A DNA stretch of 64,000 nucleotides from Basidiobolus meristosporus CBS 931.73 (Eukaryota; Basidiobolomycota; Basidiobolomycetes; Basidiobolales; Basidiobolaceae): positions 62,001-126,000 of the forward strand of contig MCFE01000109.1 of assembly GCA_002104905.1 (NCBI GenBank), given 5' to 3'. The position numbers and the translations under genes were made by a program. Shown here piece by piece: positions 1-11,889 of the stretch. Each line of letters begins with the position of its first letter. Within the stretch, counting starts at the first letter, position 1. Below the pieces are notes generated by a model. That model saw only the letters and a list, made by a program, of their open reading frames with translations. It made no database searches and was not told the DNA's origin.

Positions 1-1359
1 GCTGACACCTTATCATGACTTCAACAAGTTGCACAGCTCAGCATGATGCATGAAGCAGCTTGCTGCATTTAATCACAGAGGACTTGGAGGATCAAGCCAT
101 TCCTAAGGAGATGGATGAAGATACCATGAAGATTATCCAGGATGAAGCCAGCAGGTTTGTAGCACAGGATGAAACACTCAACCATATTGATGACAGATGC
201 CCTATTACCTATTGCTGATGGAAGCCCTATTGCCAATTGCCCCTAAGTTGCATGCCTGGAGTCAATACACAAGCTACACAAAGTAAACATCTTGGAACTT
301 AAGGAATCTGAAGACTTGAGAAAGCTAGAGCATGGTGGCCCAGAATAAACAATTCATTGACAAGCTAGTGGAAACATGACCAAGTGGTCAAATTAATCAA
401 CATTTACCACAGATAATTGCTGAACTCTTTCCCTTGGGGCCTGTGAGAGCATTTGAGAGATGGGAAATCAGCTCTGCTAGAAGACTACCCATTACTAGGA
501 AATGCAATCAGTGGATCCCAGTAGCAATTGACCCTGCCACCACATGGCCAGAGACAAGAGCTGCACTGGTAGCCAGCAAATGAGAAGTTGCAAGTTTAAT
601 TTCCATAAGATGCTGATAAAGCTTATATACCATATAGAATTCTTATCCAATACAGGAGCAAACTCTATGGCAAAAACATGGCAGAATACCTGGAAATGCA
701 GCAAATCAAACATTTTAAAACTATGGCATATTACCCTAGCACCAATGGAGCTGCAGAATGATTTACTGGACTATTGGGAAAAAATGATGACCAAGTATGA
801 AATGAAGCTGTAGGTAGATGGGACTAGTATATTGATAAAGTACTGTTTGCTGGCAGAGTAAGGGAGCACAACATAACCAAGTAGTTGCTATTTACTTAGT
901 TTATGGATGTGAACCAAGGATTGCAGCAAAGCTCATATAACTAAAACTCACTGACAGAATGGAAGATGAGCTTAGTCAGCTTAGTAAGCTCAAAAGACTG
1001 GAACAACAGTGTCAGTAGGCTCAGGCTAAAATATATATAACAGTGCAGCAAAGCTGAATTAGAGATTTGCAAAGACTGAATCACCAGAAGCATTGACAGT
1101 TGGGAACATTGCTTTGCTGCAAAACTGCCCTCAGAAGAGGTTTGAGCTGCAATGGATAGGACCATTCAAGATCATAAGCAAGTGTCCATTTGCACCTTAC
1201 CAACTAGCAGTCAAAAAACAGAATATCTAACATGATTTAACTCATAACAATGGACTCAAGCTTGCAAGACCTACTAGCATTGCTGAACCATCTGTTTACT
1301 GGTATCACTAGAATGGAGATTCAGGAGAACCCTCTCAGCCTTAGTAGAGAAGAAAGCTA
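1..1359 (+). pseudogene. Ty3/gypsy copy A, 3' pol fragment (integrase to C-terminus)
   Basis: Decayed 3' half of a gag-pol gene of the same family as the intact element at 11512-16449. It begins at the window edge near the end of the RNase H/connection region and runs through the integrase zinc-binding region, catalytic core and C-terminal domain to the end of pol. Recognisable stretches include the match to the acidic connection peptide (about 90-175), to the integrase core (about 440-900) and to the C-terminal [12 protein letters not shown] motif (about 1140-1170). Frameshifts and stops are scattered throughout, so no product is expected. It ends in a stop codon followed by a degenerate purine tract just before the LTR. 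Confidence 0.85.
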
Positions 1360-1563
1360 TGTTCCATCACTTGAATGTAGAGGTTAAATCATTTCTTGCC
1401 AATAGAACTAGATTTATGTTCAGGCTATCTGTATATCAGTATTATCTATCAAATTTAACAGTGTTGGTCAGCAGATGAATCAGCAGACCTATATCAGAGA
1501 GAAATGGATGTATAAAGTATGATTCAATCAGTTATGATGCTGTAAATATCTTCATCAGTAGGG
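1360..1563 (+). repeat. Ty3/gypsy LTR fragment (copy A 3' LTR, truncated)
   Basis: Starts directly after the purine tract of copy A and follows the U3 part of the 368-bp family LTR with many substitutions. Similarity fades near 1563, where a copia remnant on the other strand begins. The R/U5 part is missing. Confidence 0.7.
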
Positions 1564-3794
1564 ATTAAAGCATCTAGCAGATGGCCACAGGACCACCATC
1601 TTGGCTCTTGATCAGCTTTAAAGTATTGCCATCATATACTCTGTACCCTTCAGAGTCCACACAATACCCCAGATATAACTCATTTCTACTTGCTGATTTC
1701 AGTTTTGAGTGTGTTTTGTCAGGGATGTAATAGTAATCTCACTGTTAAAGATCCTTCAGTGCTGGAGGTCTAGTTTCTTGCCTGTATATGTTTTTCTGAG
1801 TTTATACACATATGCATTGTTTTCACTCCAAAACCTGTGGTTAACTTTTCTAGCATGGAGCATAGATCTTCCTATTTCTATTGTTGCTCTGTGAGTATAT
1901 TTCTGCCACCCTGCTGTGCTGTAGAATACATGAATCAGTAGTCTGTTGCAGTGGAACAGTAGTGGATCAGTGCATTGCTAGCTTCTGTGAACATTATTTC
2001 CTACCATTATCACCTTGTAGCACCTTCAATCTGCACTCAGTTTGTTTTTCTATCATATGTCTCCTGAACCATATTCCAACTTTTAGGTCATATGCTCATG
2101 TGTATCTTGTGATGTGCTTAACAACTTCTTACACTATCTCTTGGCTACAAAATACACTGGTCACAAGGACCAAAGTATGTTTGAATGAGCAATATCTATT
2201 ATTCTGGTGGTATTAATGCCTCCTGCACTTATGAAGCACTGCCTAGCTTGCCTGCAATATGTGTATCTCTTAAGGACACTCAGTTTTAGTTGTGAATGAG
2301 TGATAAAGGCCAAAACCAAGTGAATATTTCAGTGATTGGCTCATTTCTGTTGCTCAAACTGTCCTGGCACTTTATATCATGTCAATCAGCCAGTTTCATT
2401 AGTTGTAGTATGTTGACATACTGAAGTACAATGATATTGCAGTCAGACTAGTGCATATTAAAGTCATTACTTCTTACACTAACATTTATCCAGTCTCACT
2501 TATATTGGGTAGTGGAGCCCAGTAATAGCCAATTTCAGCTTTTGAGTAGTTGTATTACACATTGAGAGTGAGTTGTTGGCTACTCCTGGTACACAAAGTA
2601 TATCAGGCAGTTTTGCTCTTTTTCTCCAGGGGACCTCTCAAGTCTAGTTGTATAATTCCATTAGCAGTAGCTGACATGAAGATTCCAAGGTCCTGACATC
2701 TTGCAGTATTTGCAGCAACCTGATTTCTTTAGGCACTATTTATTTCTCTTGCTGCAGGTATACATTCTGAGCTGGATAAGACATTATCATTGATCTTTTT
2801 GGCATGGTGTTTGTGTCCGGATTCTGCAGAAAGCCATCCTGTGACATATTCCAAAGTCAAATGATCATCTTTGCAATTTGATGAAATATGAGCAGCTCAT
2901 ACATACCTGGTAAGCTGCAAAGCAGATAGAGCATTTCATTGAGTCACCTGTGCCTGCATTGGCACTGCAAGGTTCTCTGGCAAGTGTGTAAGCTCTGGTA
3001 ATAAATTTGAACTTCATTTTCTGCTCTTGGTCAGCTTAACTCTTCTTGCACTCCCTGGTTCATTTTCCTGGCTTTTGCAGTTATTTCCTGCAACTAGGTT
3101 CAAATGGTTTTGTTACTCTGTCTTCCTTTGTACTTGTCCTTGTTGGTTCAACAATCTTATATTAGAGACTCTCATTGCTCAGTGATCACTTCCAGGTTGT
3201 TGCTGAAGTAACCATGATTTGACATTTTCAATATTCAAGTCTTTTGCTGTGGCTTCAACTCCAATGATAAACAGTCTAAGCACATTTTTTTAATTTTATA
3301 GTATATACTGTAAAGTTTCTTCATCATTTCAATCAGTTCAGATATTCTCAAGTTTTTTGGTGTTTCCACTGTCTTAGTGAGTTGCCACATCTTACAGTAA
3401 AGTTTTGTCCCAAAGTCAACAAACTTTCATTTAAACAGAGCTCCAAAACCTGACCTTGCTCCAGAAATTGCTTTCAATCAATACACTAGCAGCTTTGGAT
3501 ATGGTCAAGCATTGACTTGTTCAGCAATTAATTCTTGCACATCTACAAATATGGTATAAACAGCCATTCTTAAAATCTCTTAAAGCTTGCTAACTTTTTC
3601 TGCTGTACTTGTGAGAATAATTTCTTCCCACTTTACTAGCCACTAGAGTTTTCTCTTGTCAAGTGAATTTGCATCAAGATATTCCAGTGTTTCTGACATC
3701 TTCCCATCAAACCTGTTGTTACAACAAGGATACTCTTGTAGTCCTGCTTAGCTTGGATGTTACTTTATGGTTTCTCTATGTCAAAGAGCTCTAA
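1564..3794 (-). pseudogene. Ty1/copia retrotransposon remnant (gag, protease and integrase relics)
   Basis: Read on the minus strand this resembles copia gag-pol, broken by many stops and frame changes. Near 3710-3130 a frame interrupted by roughly ten stops is gag-like by position (motif LVKWEEIILTSTAEKVSKL). Near 2680-2560 is the end of the protease and the pre-integrase segment (ANGIIQLDLRGPLEKKSKT, then LPDILCVPGVANNSLSM, compare DVLYVPGLxxNLLS of copia). Near 1950-1570 is the end of the integrase (GRSMLHARKVNHRFW, then a K(T/L)RSKL-like segment and a GY..DSEGYRVYDG-like segment). No LTRs of its own were found next to it. Family assignment rests on motif order and is fairly secure; the gag part is the weakest. 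Confidence 0.65.
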
Positions 3795-4159
3795 TGTTAT
3801 GAATTACCTCTTGAATGATGAAGTGAGATCAGTTTTTAGTCAAATCAATTAGTTTATGTTTAGTATATCACTATATAAATGGTATCTATTGAGTCAGTAG
3901 TAATAGTAAGCAGATGAATGAGCAGATCCTTATAAGACAAAAATAGATATTAAGTAGAAACTAATTAGATGATGATGAGGCAATCAGATGAGTCCTCAGC
4001 CACAACCAACATTAAAAAAATAAATTGTCAGCAATTGATCTGGCTAAATGTATATAAAAAGCTGCAGAGACAACAATAAAAATAAGTTCAAGTTTTAGTG
4101 AATACAATGATAGCTAAACTCCCTGTTCCTCTGCAGCTCTTATTTCAAGACTTTTAACG
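3795..4159 (+). repeat. Ty3/gypsy 5' LTR (copy B)
   Basis: 365-bp LTR of the main family: begins TGTTATGA and aligns over its whole length with the 368-bp LTRs of the intact element, with many substitutions. It keeps a TATA-like TATATAAA and an AATAAA. A primer-binding-site relic, TGGTAGCAAC, follows after one base, at 4161. Confidence 0.9.
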
Positions 4160-7100
4160 TTGGTAGCAACAAAAACCAGAAACCCCCCCCAAAGAAAGCA
4201 GAAACCTCCCTCAAGATGTTGGAAAATCAAGAATGGAAGAATGCTATGCAGCAAATCCAGGCTCAGCAGCATCAGTTACTTGAGATCCTGAGTCAGCAGC
4301 AACAAGGAATGACTGCCATGGCCTAGAACCAGCAAAACCCTGTTGAGAGCAACTTTAGTGCACAGGTCAACTGGTACCATGGTAGAGTCCATGAAAACCT
4401 GGGAACTTGGCTCTTTCAGATTGAAGAAGCATTTAAGGCCAAGCAACTTTCCCCAGAGTGCATGTTGCATGATGCAGCTTCTTAGATGCAGCTTTACAGT
4501 GGTACCACAACACAATCAGGTCAGTCACCATGATGGGATACTCTACAATCTCAACCTGGGATGAGCTTGTGTAGTAAATTCAGGATGCTTTTAAGCCCCT
4601 ATAACAGCAGACACTACTAAGAAGATAGGTGAAGACACTCAAACATAAAGGAATGGCTCAAGAATACATCTGAGAGTATAGATGTCCACTGTTGCAAATT
4701 AAAATATTGAACCCCCTGGACCAAGTTGAATAGACTTGTTCCATTGGATAGTGCCACATTGAGCCATGAGTGCCAAATGATGCCATAGTGTGCCAGAGAG
4801 GCCAAGTGTGCCTATACTTGGCCACAGAGTGTAAAACATATCTCTGCATTTGCATGCAAAGCAGCCCCTGTGTTTCACCTATGATGCAGGAGAAAAACCA
4901 CTTTTTGATGTTTTTTTATGGATGAATGTTGTGCAGGATGTGTAAGAGCACAGAAGAGCTGAAGATGCGCATCAGGTACTCAATACCCATGGCACTCTGA
5001 ATTTAGCTCCTGTAGCTTGTAGCTTGTCACAAAAATGCATGGCACTATCTTGGTCCACTGGTACTATCCGGCACTATATTTAATTATTAGCCCTAAAGTA
5101 AGATCTATACAAGGCACTTATAGTGCCAGATAGTACCAGTGGACCAAGATAGTGCCGTGCATTCTTGTGACAAGTTACAAGCCATAGGAGCTGGATTCAG
5201 AGTGCCATAGGTATGGAGTACCAGATGAATATCTCCAATCCTTTTGTGCTGTTTCACATCCTGCACAACATTGACCTAAAAAAAAGGCCAAAAAATGGAT
5301 TTTCTGTGACAAAATGGGTAAAATACAGGGACAGCTTTGCATGAAGTTGCAGAGCTATATTTCACACTATGTGGCCAGGTATAGGCACACTTGGCCTCCC
5401 TGGCACACTATGCACCATTTGGCACTCATGGCTCAATGTGGCACTATCCAATGGAACAAGTCTAATACCTTATTGATAGGTTTAAAGAACGAACTTGCAA
5501 GGAAGTCAATTACCAAGGGCCTCAGACTATTGCAGAAGCTATAAAGATTGTCATTGACTATGACTCTGCTTTATCTCAAATTGGGAAGTCAACAATGACA
5601 AATCAGAGAAGCTATAATCACTATGAAAGAAGACAATCAGAAGCAGTGCCAATGAAAATTGACAATATAGGCAAAATCCCACCTCAGAATAATGTAAGAA
5701 TAAAGGACTTGCTTTGATTGCCACCAGCAAAGACATACTGCAAAGTACCACCATCAGAAAGAAAATAGCCACCAGTTAACAAGAACCTTCAATCATATTG
5801 AAGCCCTTAAGCATAGTGACAATGAGGCAGAACTTGAAGAAGACTCAGAACCCACCTTCCATATGACAGAAGAATACATATCCCAAATGACCTCAAACTC
5901 AGGAAGGCTATTATACTTCAATGAAGTAATCAATGGAGTACCTGCCAAGATCATGATTGACTCAGAATCATTACCCAAGTACATGTCAGAGCAATATGCC
6001 TTGAAAGCTGGAATCACTTTGGAGCCCACCAAATCAACATCAGTCTCAGCAGCTGATGAGAACTCTCACATAATCAACCCTACTACACAGCTGGTAAGAA
6101 TGATGATCAATGACTATGAAGAAGACCTACATGACTATAATTCTGGGAACTTTATGTTTGACCTTGTACTTGCAAAAAACCTTGATATTTTTTTGTAATC
6201 CATCAATCAACTGGAGAACCATTGCACACAGAGCCAGAAGGAGAACAAGGCCTATGAGCTATTACCTGCCACACTGAATTTTAACTTGGTCAATCCAAGT
6301 GTGTGTGAAACAAGTGAACTGAGCAAGACACAATTCTGTAGGGCACTTAGAAAAGGTACACAGATGTTCCTCATGGCAGCATTACAGGAGGATTCCTCTA
6401 CTCCAGCACCCCAGAGGATCCAGACTCTTTGAGGAAATATTCAGACATAATTCCAGATGAACTTGAAAGCCAACCCTCACTTGGAGACATGGATCATGTC
6501 ATTCACACAGAAGATAGCCCTCTAGTGAGTAAGATGCAAAGCAGAATGAGTCCTTTGGAGTTGGAAGAGATTAAGAGACAAATAAATCAGTTATTGGAGT
6601 AGGGATTCATCAGACCTGGCAAGTCACTGTGGGGAGCATTAGTATATTTTGTGAAATAAATGGATGGAACACTTAGTATGTGCAGTAAATACAGAGTCCT
6701 CAACTCAGTTGCTGACATATAGGTACCCCATACCTTGTATTAATGAGCTCCTGGACCAACTCAATGGAGCCACCATATCCAGCAAGATTGACCTGGTGTC
6801 CGGATACAACTAGATTAGGGTGAGACCAGAAGATATCCCTAAGACAGCATTCAGCACAAGACATGGACATTACAAGTACTTAGCCATGAGCTTGGCCTTA
6901 CTAATGCCCATTGACATACATGTCATTAATGCAGATAGCCTTCAAGAAATACTCAGATATGTTTGTGGTAATCTATCTAGATGGCATATTGATATATAGC
7001 ACAACAGAGGAGGAGCACTTAGTGCACATTGAAAAGGTCCTGAAGAAGCTAAGAGAGAACACACTCTATGAAAGGCTAGCAAAGTGTGGATTCTTAAGGA

Positions 7101-9074
7101 ATCACATTGAATACCTCCAACACATTGTGAATAGCACAGGAGTGAACTTAGACCCCAAGAAAGTTGAGGTCATGAAGAATCTGAAGCAGCTCCATAGCAT
7201 AATTAAAGCTCAGATCATACCTGGGAATGATCCTATCATTGGGGATTTGTCAAGTTATTTGCAAGTATTGCAGCCCCTTTAGCTGATATTCTTACAAGGT
7301 CAACACCATGAAGTGAGATGTAGCCTGTCAGACTGCCATTCAGATGCCCAAGAATGATCTTGTTAGGCTGCCAAGCATAAGAATACCTGACTTCAGAGAT
7401 AAGCTTATTCTGTGCACAGATGCCTCACACCATGCAGTTTGTGGAGAACTGAGCCAAGAACATGAGGGAAAGGACTACCCAGTTGCTTTTGAGTCCAGGG
7501 AACTGAACATAGCAGAGTAATATTATACAGTCCACAGGAAGGAAATGCTTGCCATAATACACTGCTTGAAGACCTGGGGATGCTACATTGAAGGAGTCAG
7601 GTGCACTGTAAAGAATTATCATCCCACACTTAGGTACATATTTATTCAAGAGGTACTATCCAGAAGAATGACAAGATGGAGTGAATACTTTCAGCATTAG
7701 ACTTGGAGATTGCCTACTCCTGTGGTGAAAACAAAACAGTTACTAATGATTGTCAAGACTAGAACAAGTTGCAGAACTCAACTTGATGCATGAGTCCAAT
7801 TGGCCTGGCTTATTACCAGAGTACTTGGAGGACTAAGCCATCCCTAATGAGGTGGATGAAGAGATCAAGGAGATAATCTTTAATGAAGCCAGCAAATTTA
7901 TAGTACAGGATGAAACACTCTGCCAAGTTGCCAATGGAGGCCCTGTTGCCAATTGCCCTTATGTAGGTTGCCTGGATTAGATACATAAGCTACACAATGA
8001 AAATGGATATCCTAGAATTCAAGGATCCTATAGCCTTGTTAAAGCTAGAGCATGGTGGCCCAGAATGAAATAAGATATTGAGAAGCTAGTGAAAACATCC
8101 CAAAATTGCCAAATAAATAAAGGCCAACCACAGAGAGTTGCTGAACTCTTTCCCTTGGAGCTTGTAAGACCATTTGAAAGATGGGATTTACTTTATTGAA
8201 AGACTGCCAACCACTAGGCAATGCAACTGTTGGAGACAAGTAGCAATTGGTTGTGCAACTAAATGGCCAGTGGCTGAAGCTGTCCCTATAGCATGTGAGC
8301 AAGAAGTTGCAAGTTTCTTCTACCATGTTATCTTTATGAAGCTGGGATGCCCTGAAGTGATTCTATCCAATAGAGGAGCAAACCTTATGGCAATGACATT
8401 GGAAGCTTACCTGGAAATGCAGCACATCAGACACTTGAAAACCTTGGCATATAGCCTTAGTACTAATGAAGTCTCTGAGTGGTTCTATGAGCTATTTGGA
8501 AAAATGCTGACCAAGCATGCAAATGGAGCTGTCAGAAGATGGGATGGGCACATAGACCAAGCACTCTTTGCATGCAGAGTTAGAATATACAACACCACCC
8601 AACAATTGCCATTTTACCTAGTGTATGGATGTGAACCAGGGATTCTGTGAGATCTCACATAACCAAAGTTTACAAATGCCTTAGAAGATGATATCTGTCA
8701 GAAAAGTAGTCACAAGCAGCTGGAACAATGATGTTAAGAGGCACAGGCCAAAGTATGTCAAAGTGCAGAAAGGATGAAGCAGAGATTTGATAAGACTATA
8801 TCACCAGAAGCATTGACAGTCAGGAAATTTGTATTGCTGAAAAGCAGCACTTGGAGGAAGTTTAAGGAACAATGAACAGGACTCTTAAAGATCCTCCTAG
8901 AATGTCCATTTGCAACTTGCCAACTAGCTGACAAACAAGGGAATATCTAGGAAGATTTAGTTTGTCAAGATAGACCCAAGCTTGCAAGACATGCCAACAA
9001 TACTGAACCATTGAGATGATCATATCACAAGAAAAGAGATTCACGTGAACCCTGTCAGCTTTAATAGGGAAGAA
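4160..9074 (+). pseudogene. Ty3/gypsy copy B gag-pol, decayed
   Basis: Full-length but inactive gag-pol. Gag starts near 4216 ([15 protein letters not shown]) and is interrupted at 4732-5463 by a foldback MITE. The zinc knuckle region lies near 5690-5760 and the protease near 5950, where the catalytic DSG is degraded (IMIDSESL). RT has IYLDGILIYS in place of YLDDILIYS, near 6970-7000. The RNase H, integrase and C-terminal segments can be followed to a stop near 9062. Dozens of stops and indels are present. Unlike copies F, G and H, it lacks the extra A at the protease-RT boundary and the TAG in the start-of-RT segment, so it belongs to the same lineage type as the intact element. Confidence 0.9.
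4732..5463. mobile_element. 732-bp foldback MITE, Harbinger-type ends (FB-MITE 1)
   Basis: Begins AGACTTGTTCCATTGGATAG and ends with the inverse complement GGAACAAGTCT. It is flanked by the 3-bp duplication AAT (4729-4731 and 5464-5466). Removing the element and one AAT restores the gypsy gag sequence coding for DQVEYFIDG. The two halves are near-complete inverted repeats of each other (arms about 340 bp, loop about 45 bp around 5075-5120), so transcripts would fold into a long hairpin. It has no coding capacity. The ends match those of the Harbinger element at 43091-46472. Confidence 0.92.
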
Positions 9075-9439
9075 TGTTATGATCTACTGTTGGAATGTTT
9101 AAATTAGACCATTATTAGTCAAACCAATTAGTTTGGTAATCAGTCTGTTGGTACATCAGTGTCATCTATGAAATCAGTAGTATCAGTCAGCATATGAATC
9201 CACAGATACTTATCAGACAAATATGGATATTAAGCAGGATATAATTGGCTGATGATGGTGCAATCAATGAGTCATCAGCCACAACCTGCACTAGGAAATA
9301 CAATTAGTCAGTAACTGATCTGGTCAAAAGTAAATAAGGAGCAGCTGGAATCACAATAAAGGTCACTTCAAGTTTTAGTGAATATACTACTAACTAAACT
9401 CCTTACTTCTCTACAACCCTTGTTTCAACACTTGTAACA
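9075..9439 (+). repeat. Ty3/gypsy 3' LTR (copy B)
   Basis: 365-bp LTR, TGTTATGATC to GTAACA, diverged from its partner at 3795-4159. The 3' flank (9440 onward) is a Harbinger-accessory fragment that also abuts the LTR at 20734 in inverted orientation. No matching target duplication was found at the 5' LTR. Confidence 0.88.
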
Positions 9440-9545
9440 CCATTAACAGTATAATATTGGGAAGCCACTTTACATAGAAGGCCATTACTAACAGATTGCA
9501 AAACATAATATCTCTTGCAGCTCAAGGGCTGCATCATTAAACCAA
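9440..9545 (-). pseudogene. Fragment of decayed Harbinger accessory gene flank
   Basis: About 100 bp matching, in inverse orientation, the tail of the decayed accessory-gene copy at 20628-20733, including the segment around TTGCAGCTCAAGGGCTGCAT. It has no coding value. It matters because it marks the same LTR/flank junction as at 20733/20734. Confidence 0.7.
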
Positions 9546-9786
9546 CTGATCCTCTAAATGCACCTAGAATAGGTTAGGATTTACTATTGCCAAGGTGATG
9601 ATGATGCAATCAATGAGTTGTCCATCACAACCTACATCAGAAAATACAATTAGTCAGCAATTGATCTGGCAAAATGTATTTAAGCAGGTGCTGAAACCAC
9701 AATTAAAATCAGTTTAAGTTTTAGTGAATACAATACCTGCTGAGCTCCCTGTCACTCCTGAACTCTTAAACCACAACTTGTAATGC
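9546..9786 (+). repeat. Ty3/gypsy LTR fragment
   Basis: About 9595-9786 follows the 3' two-thirds of the family LTR (ATGATGATGCAATCA region to CTTGTAATGCA), including the TATA-like and AATT/AATAAA region in degenerate form. The first 50 bp are unassigned. It is probably the 5' LTR remnant of copy C; a short stretch resembling degenerate gag start follows to about 9865. Confidence 0.65.
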
Positions 9787-9959
9787 ACAACCTGCTTGAA
9801 TCAAAGAAAATTAGTAAACAGAATGGCTCAACAGCAAAAAATGAAAATTGTTGAGCAATTTTTGTAAGTAATTTTATTATTAACTACCATTTGAGTGCTT
9901 AGTCAGGTCATTTTCAGGTTAAACAGTTTGCTACTTATGCTTTGTCTAATTAGGGTTAA

Positions 9960-11511
9960 ACTAGAAGTCATCACTAAGACAGCATTCAGGACAAGATATG
10001 GACATTACAAGTCCTTAGTTGCAAGTTTTGGCCTCACTAATGCCCCTGCAACATTCCTGACCTTTATGCAAATGGCATTCAAGAAATACTTAGATATTCT
10101 GGTAATCTACCTGGATGACATATTGATATACAGCAAGACAGAAGAGGACTACTTGGTGCACATTAAAAGAACTTTAGGAAGCTTAGAGAGAACAAGAAAC
10201 ATGGCAAGTTAGCAAAGTGTGAATTCTTGAGGAACATAATGAATACCTCCAACACATAGCAACTGGCACAGGAGTGATCTTAGAGCCTAAGAAGGTTGAA
10301 GTCATGAGGAATCTGAAACAGCCTCATATCATATCAGAACTTAGATCACTCCTTGAAATGGCTTTCTATTATTGGAGATTTGTCAAATCCTATGCAAATA
10401 TTACAGCCCATTAACTGATATTTGCAAGAAAGTCAACACCTTGAAGTGGGACATGGCCAGTGAGACTGGCAAAAATATTGTCAAGAACAGACTTGCTAAG
10501 CTGCTAAGCTTACAAATAACTGACTACAGAAAAGAGTTTACTCCATGAACAGATGCTTCAGACTATGCAATTGGAGGAGCACTGAGCCCAGAACATGAGG
10601 GAAAGGACTACCCATTGCTTTTGAGCCCAAGAAACCAAGTTCAGCAGAACAAATGTATCTAGTGCATGAGTAGGAGATGCTTGCCATAATGCACTGCTTG
10701 ATGACATGCAGATATAACATTGAAGGAGTTAGGTGTATTGTGAAGACTAATCATGCCTTACTCAAGTATGTACCTATTAAAGCGGTACTATCCAGAAGAA
10801 TGACAAAATAAAGTGAATACATTCAGCAATCTGACTTGGAGCTTGTCTATTGCCCTGGGAACAAAAACACAGTTACTAATGCATTGTCAAGACTAGAACA
10901 AGTTGCACAACTTGACTTGATGCATAAGTCAGATTGGCCTAGCGTATTATCAGAGTACTTTGATGACTAAGCGATTCCTAATGAGGTGGTTGATGATATC
11001 AAGGAGATAACTTGTGATGAAGCCAGCAAGTTTGTAGTACAGGATGAAACACTCTGCCAAATTGTCAAGCAATGCCCTGTTGCCAATTGCCCTTATGTTG
11101 GTTGCCTGGATTCAATACATAAGCTACACATTGGATATAGACTTCCTGGAGTTGAAGGAGCCTATAACCTTGTAAAAGCTAGAGCACGGTGGCCCAGAAT
11201 CAAGCAGGATACTGAGAAGCTAGTGCAAACAAGCCCTAATTACTCAATCAACCAAGGCCAACCATAGAGAATTGCTCAACTCTTTCCCTTGGAGCTTCTA
11301 AGACCACTTTAAAGAAGGGGGACTGATCTTGTTGGAGGACTGCTGACCACCAGGAAATGCAGCTGTTGGATACTAGTACCCATTGATCATGTCACTAAAT
11401 GACCAGTGGCTAAAGCTGTACCTGTAGCCAGTAAACAAGGGGTTACATGCTTCAGCTACCATAAGATCCTTGTGAAGTTTGGATGACCTGTAGAAGCATT
11501 ATTTGATAGAG
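9960..11511 (+). pseudogene. Ty3/gypsy copy C, pol part 1 (RT to integrase)
   Basis: Decayed pol starting inside RT at about 9966 ([13 protein letters not shown], then [10 protein letters not shown]). The RT active site survives as [16 protein letters not shown] near 10110-10150. It continues through RNase H (about 10520-10600), the connection and the integrase zinc region (about 11100-11260), into the integrase core, where it is cut at 11511 by insertion of element D. The gag and N-terminal pol parts are missing. The sequence resumes at 16450. Confidence 0.88.
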
Positions 11512-11879
11512 TGTTACAAGTCTTGGTATAAGAGTTGTAGAGGAATAGGGAGTTTAGCTAGTATTGTATTCACTAAAACTTGAACTGATTTTTATTGAGG
11601 TTCCAGCAGCTCCTTATATACATTTTGCCAGATCAATTGCTGACTAATTGTATTTCCTAATGTAGGTTGTGGCTGATGACTCATTTGATTGCATCATCAT
11701 CACCCAATAAGATCCTACTTAATATATCTATTTCTGTCTGATAAGGATCTGCTGATTCATTTGCTGACTAATGCTACTGATTTCATAGATAATACTGATG
11801 TACTGATAACCTAAACATATACTAACTGATTTGACTTAAAACTGATCTAACTTAAACATTCAAGCGGCAGATCATAACA
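11512..11879 (-). repeat. Element D 3' LTR
   Basis: 368 bp; on the minus strand TGTTATGATCTGCCGC to CTTGTAACA. It is identical to the 5' LTR except for one base, so integration was very recent relative to the other copies. Confidence 0.96.
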
Positions 11880-11888
11880 TTCTCCCCT
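11880..11888 (-). other. Polypurine tract of element D
   Basis: Minus-strand AGGGGAGAA directly abuts the 3' LTR. It lies next to tandem TAG TAG codons that end the gag-pol frame, so the stop region and the plus-strand primer tract overlap. In older copies the tract is decayed (for example AGGGAGGA or GGGAAGAA). Confidence 0.85.
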
Positions 11889-11889
11889 A

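Noticed and set aside
1709-2216. Two plus-strand open frames (61 and 111 codons) as genes
   Set aside because: They are antisense to the copia integrase relic and have no recognisable domain or start context.
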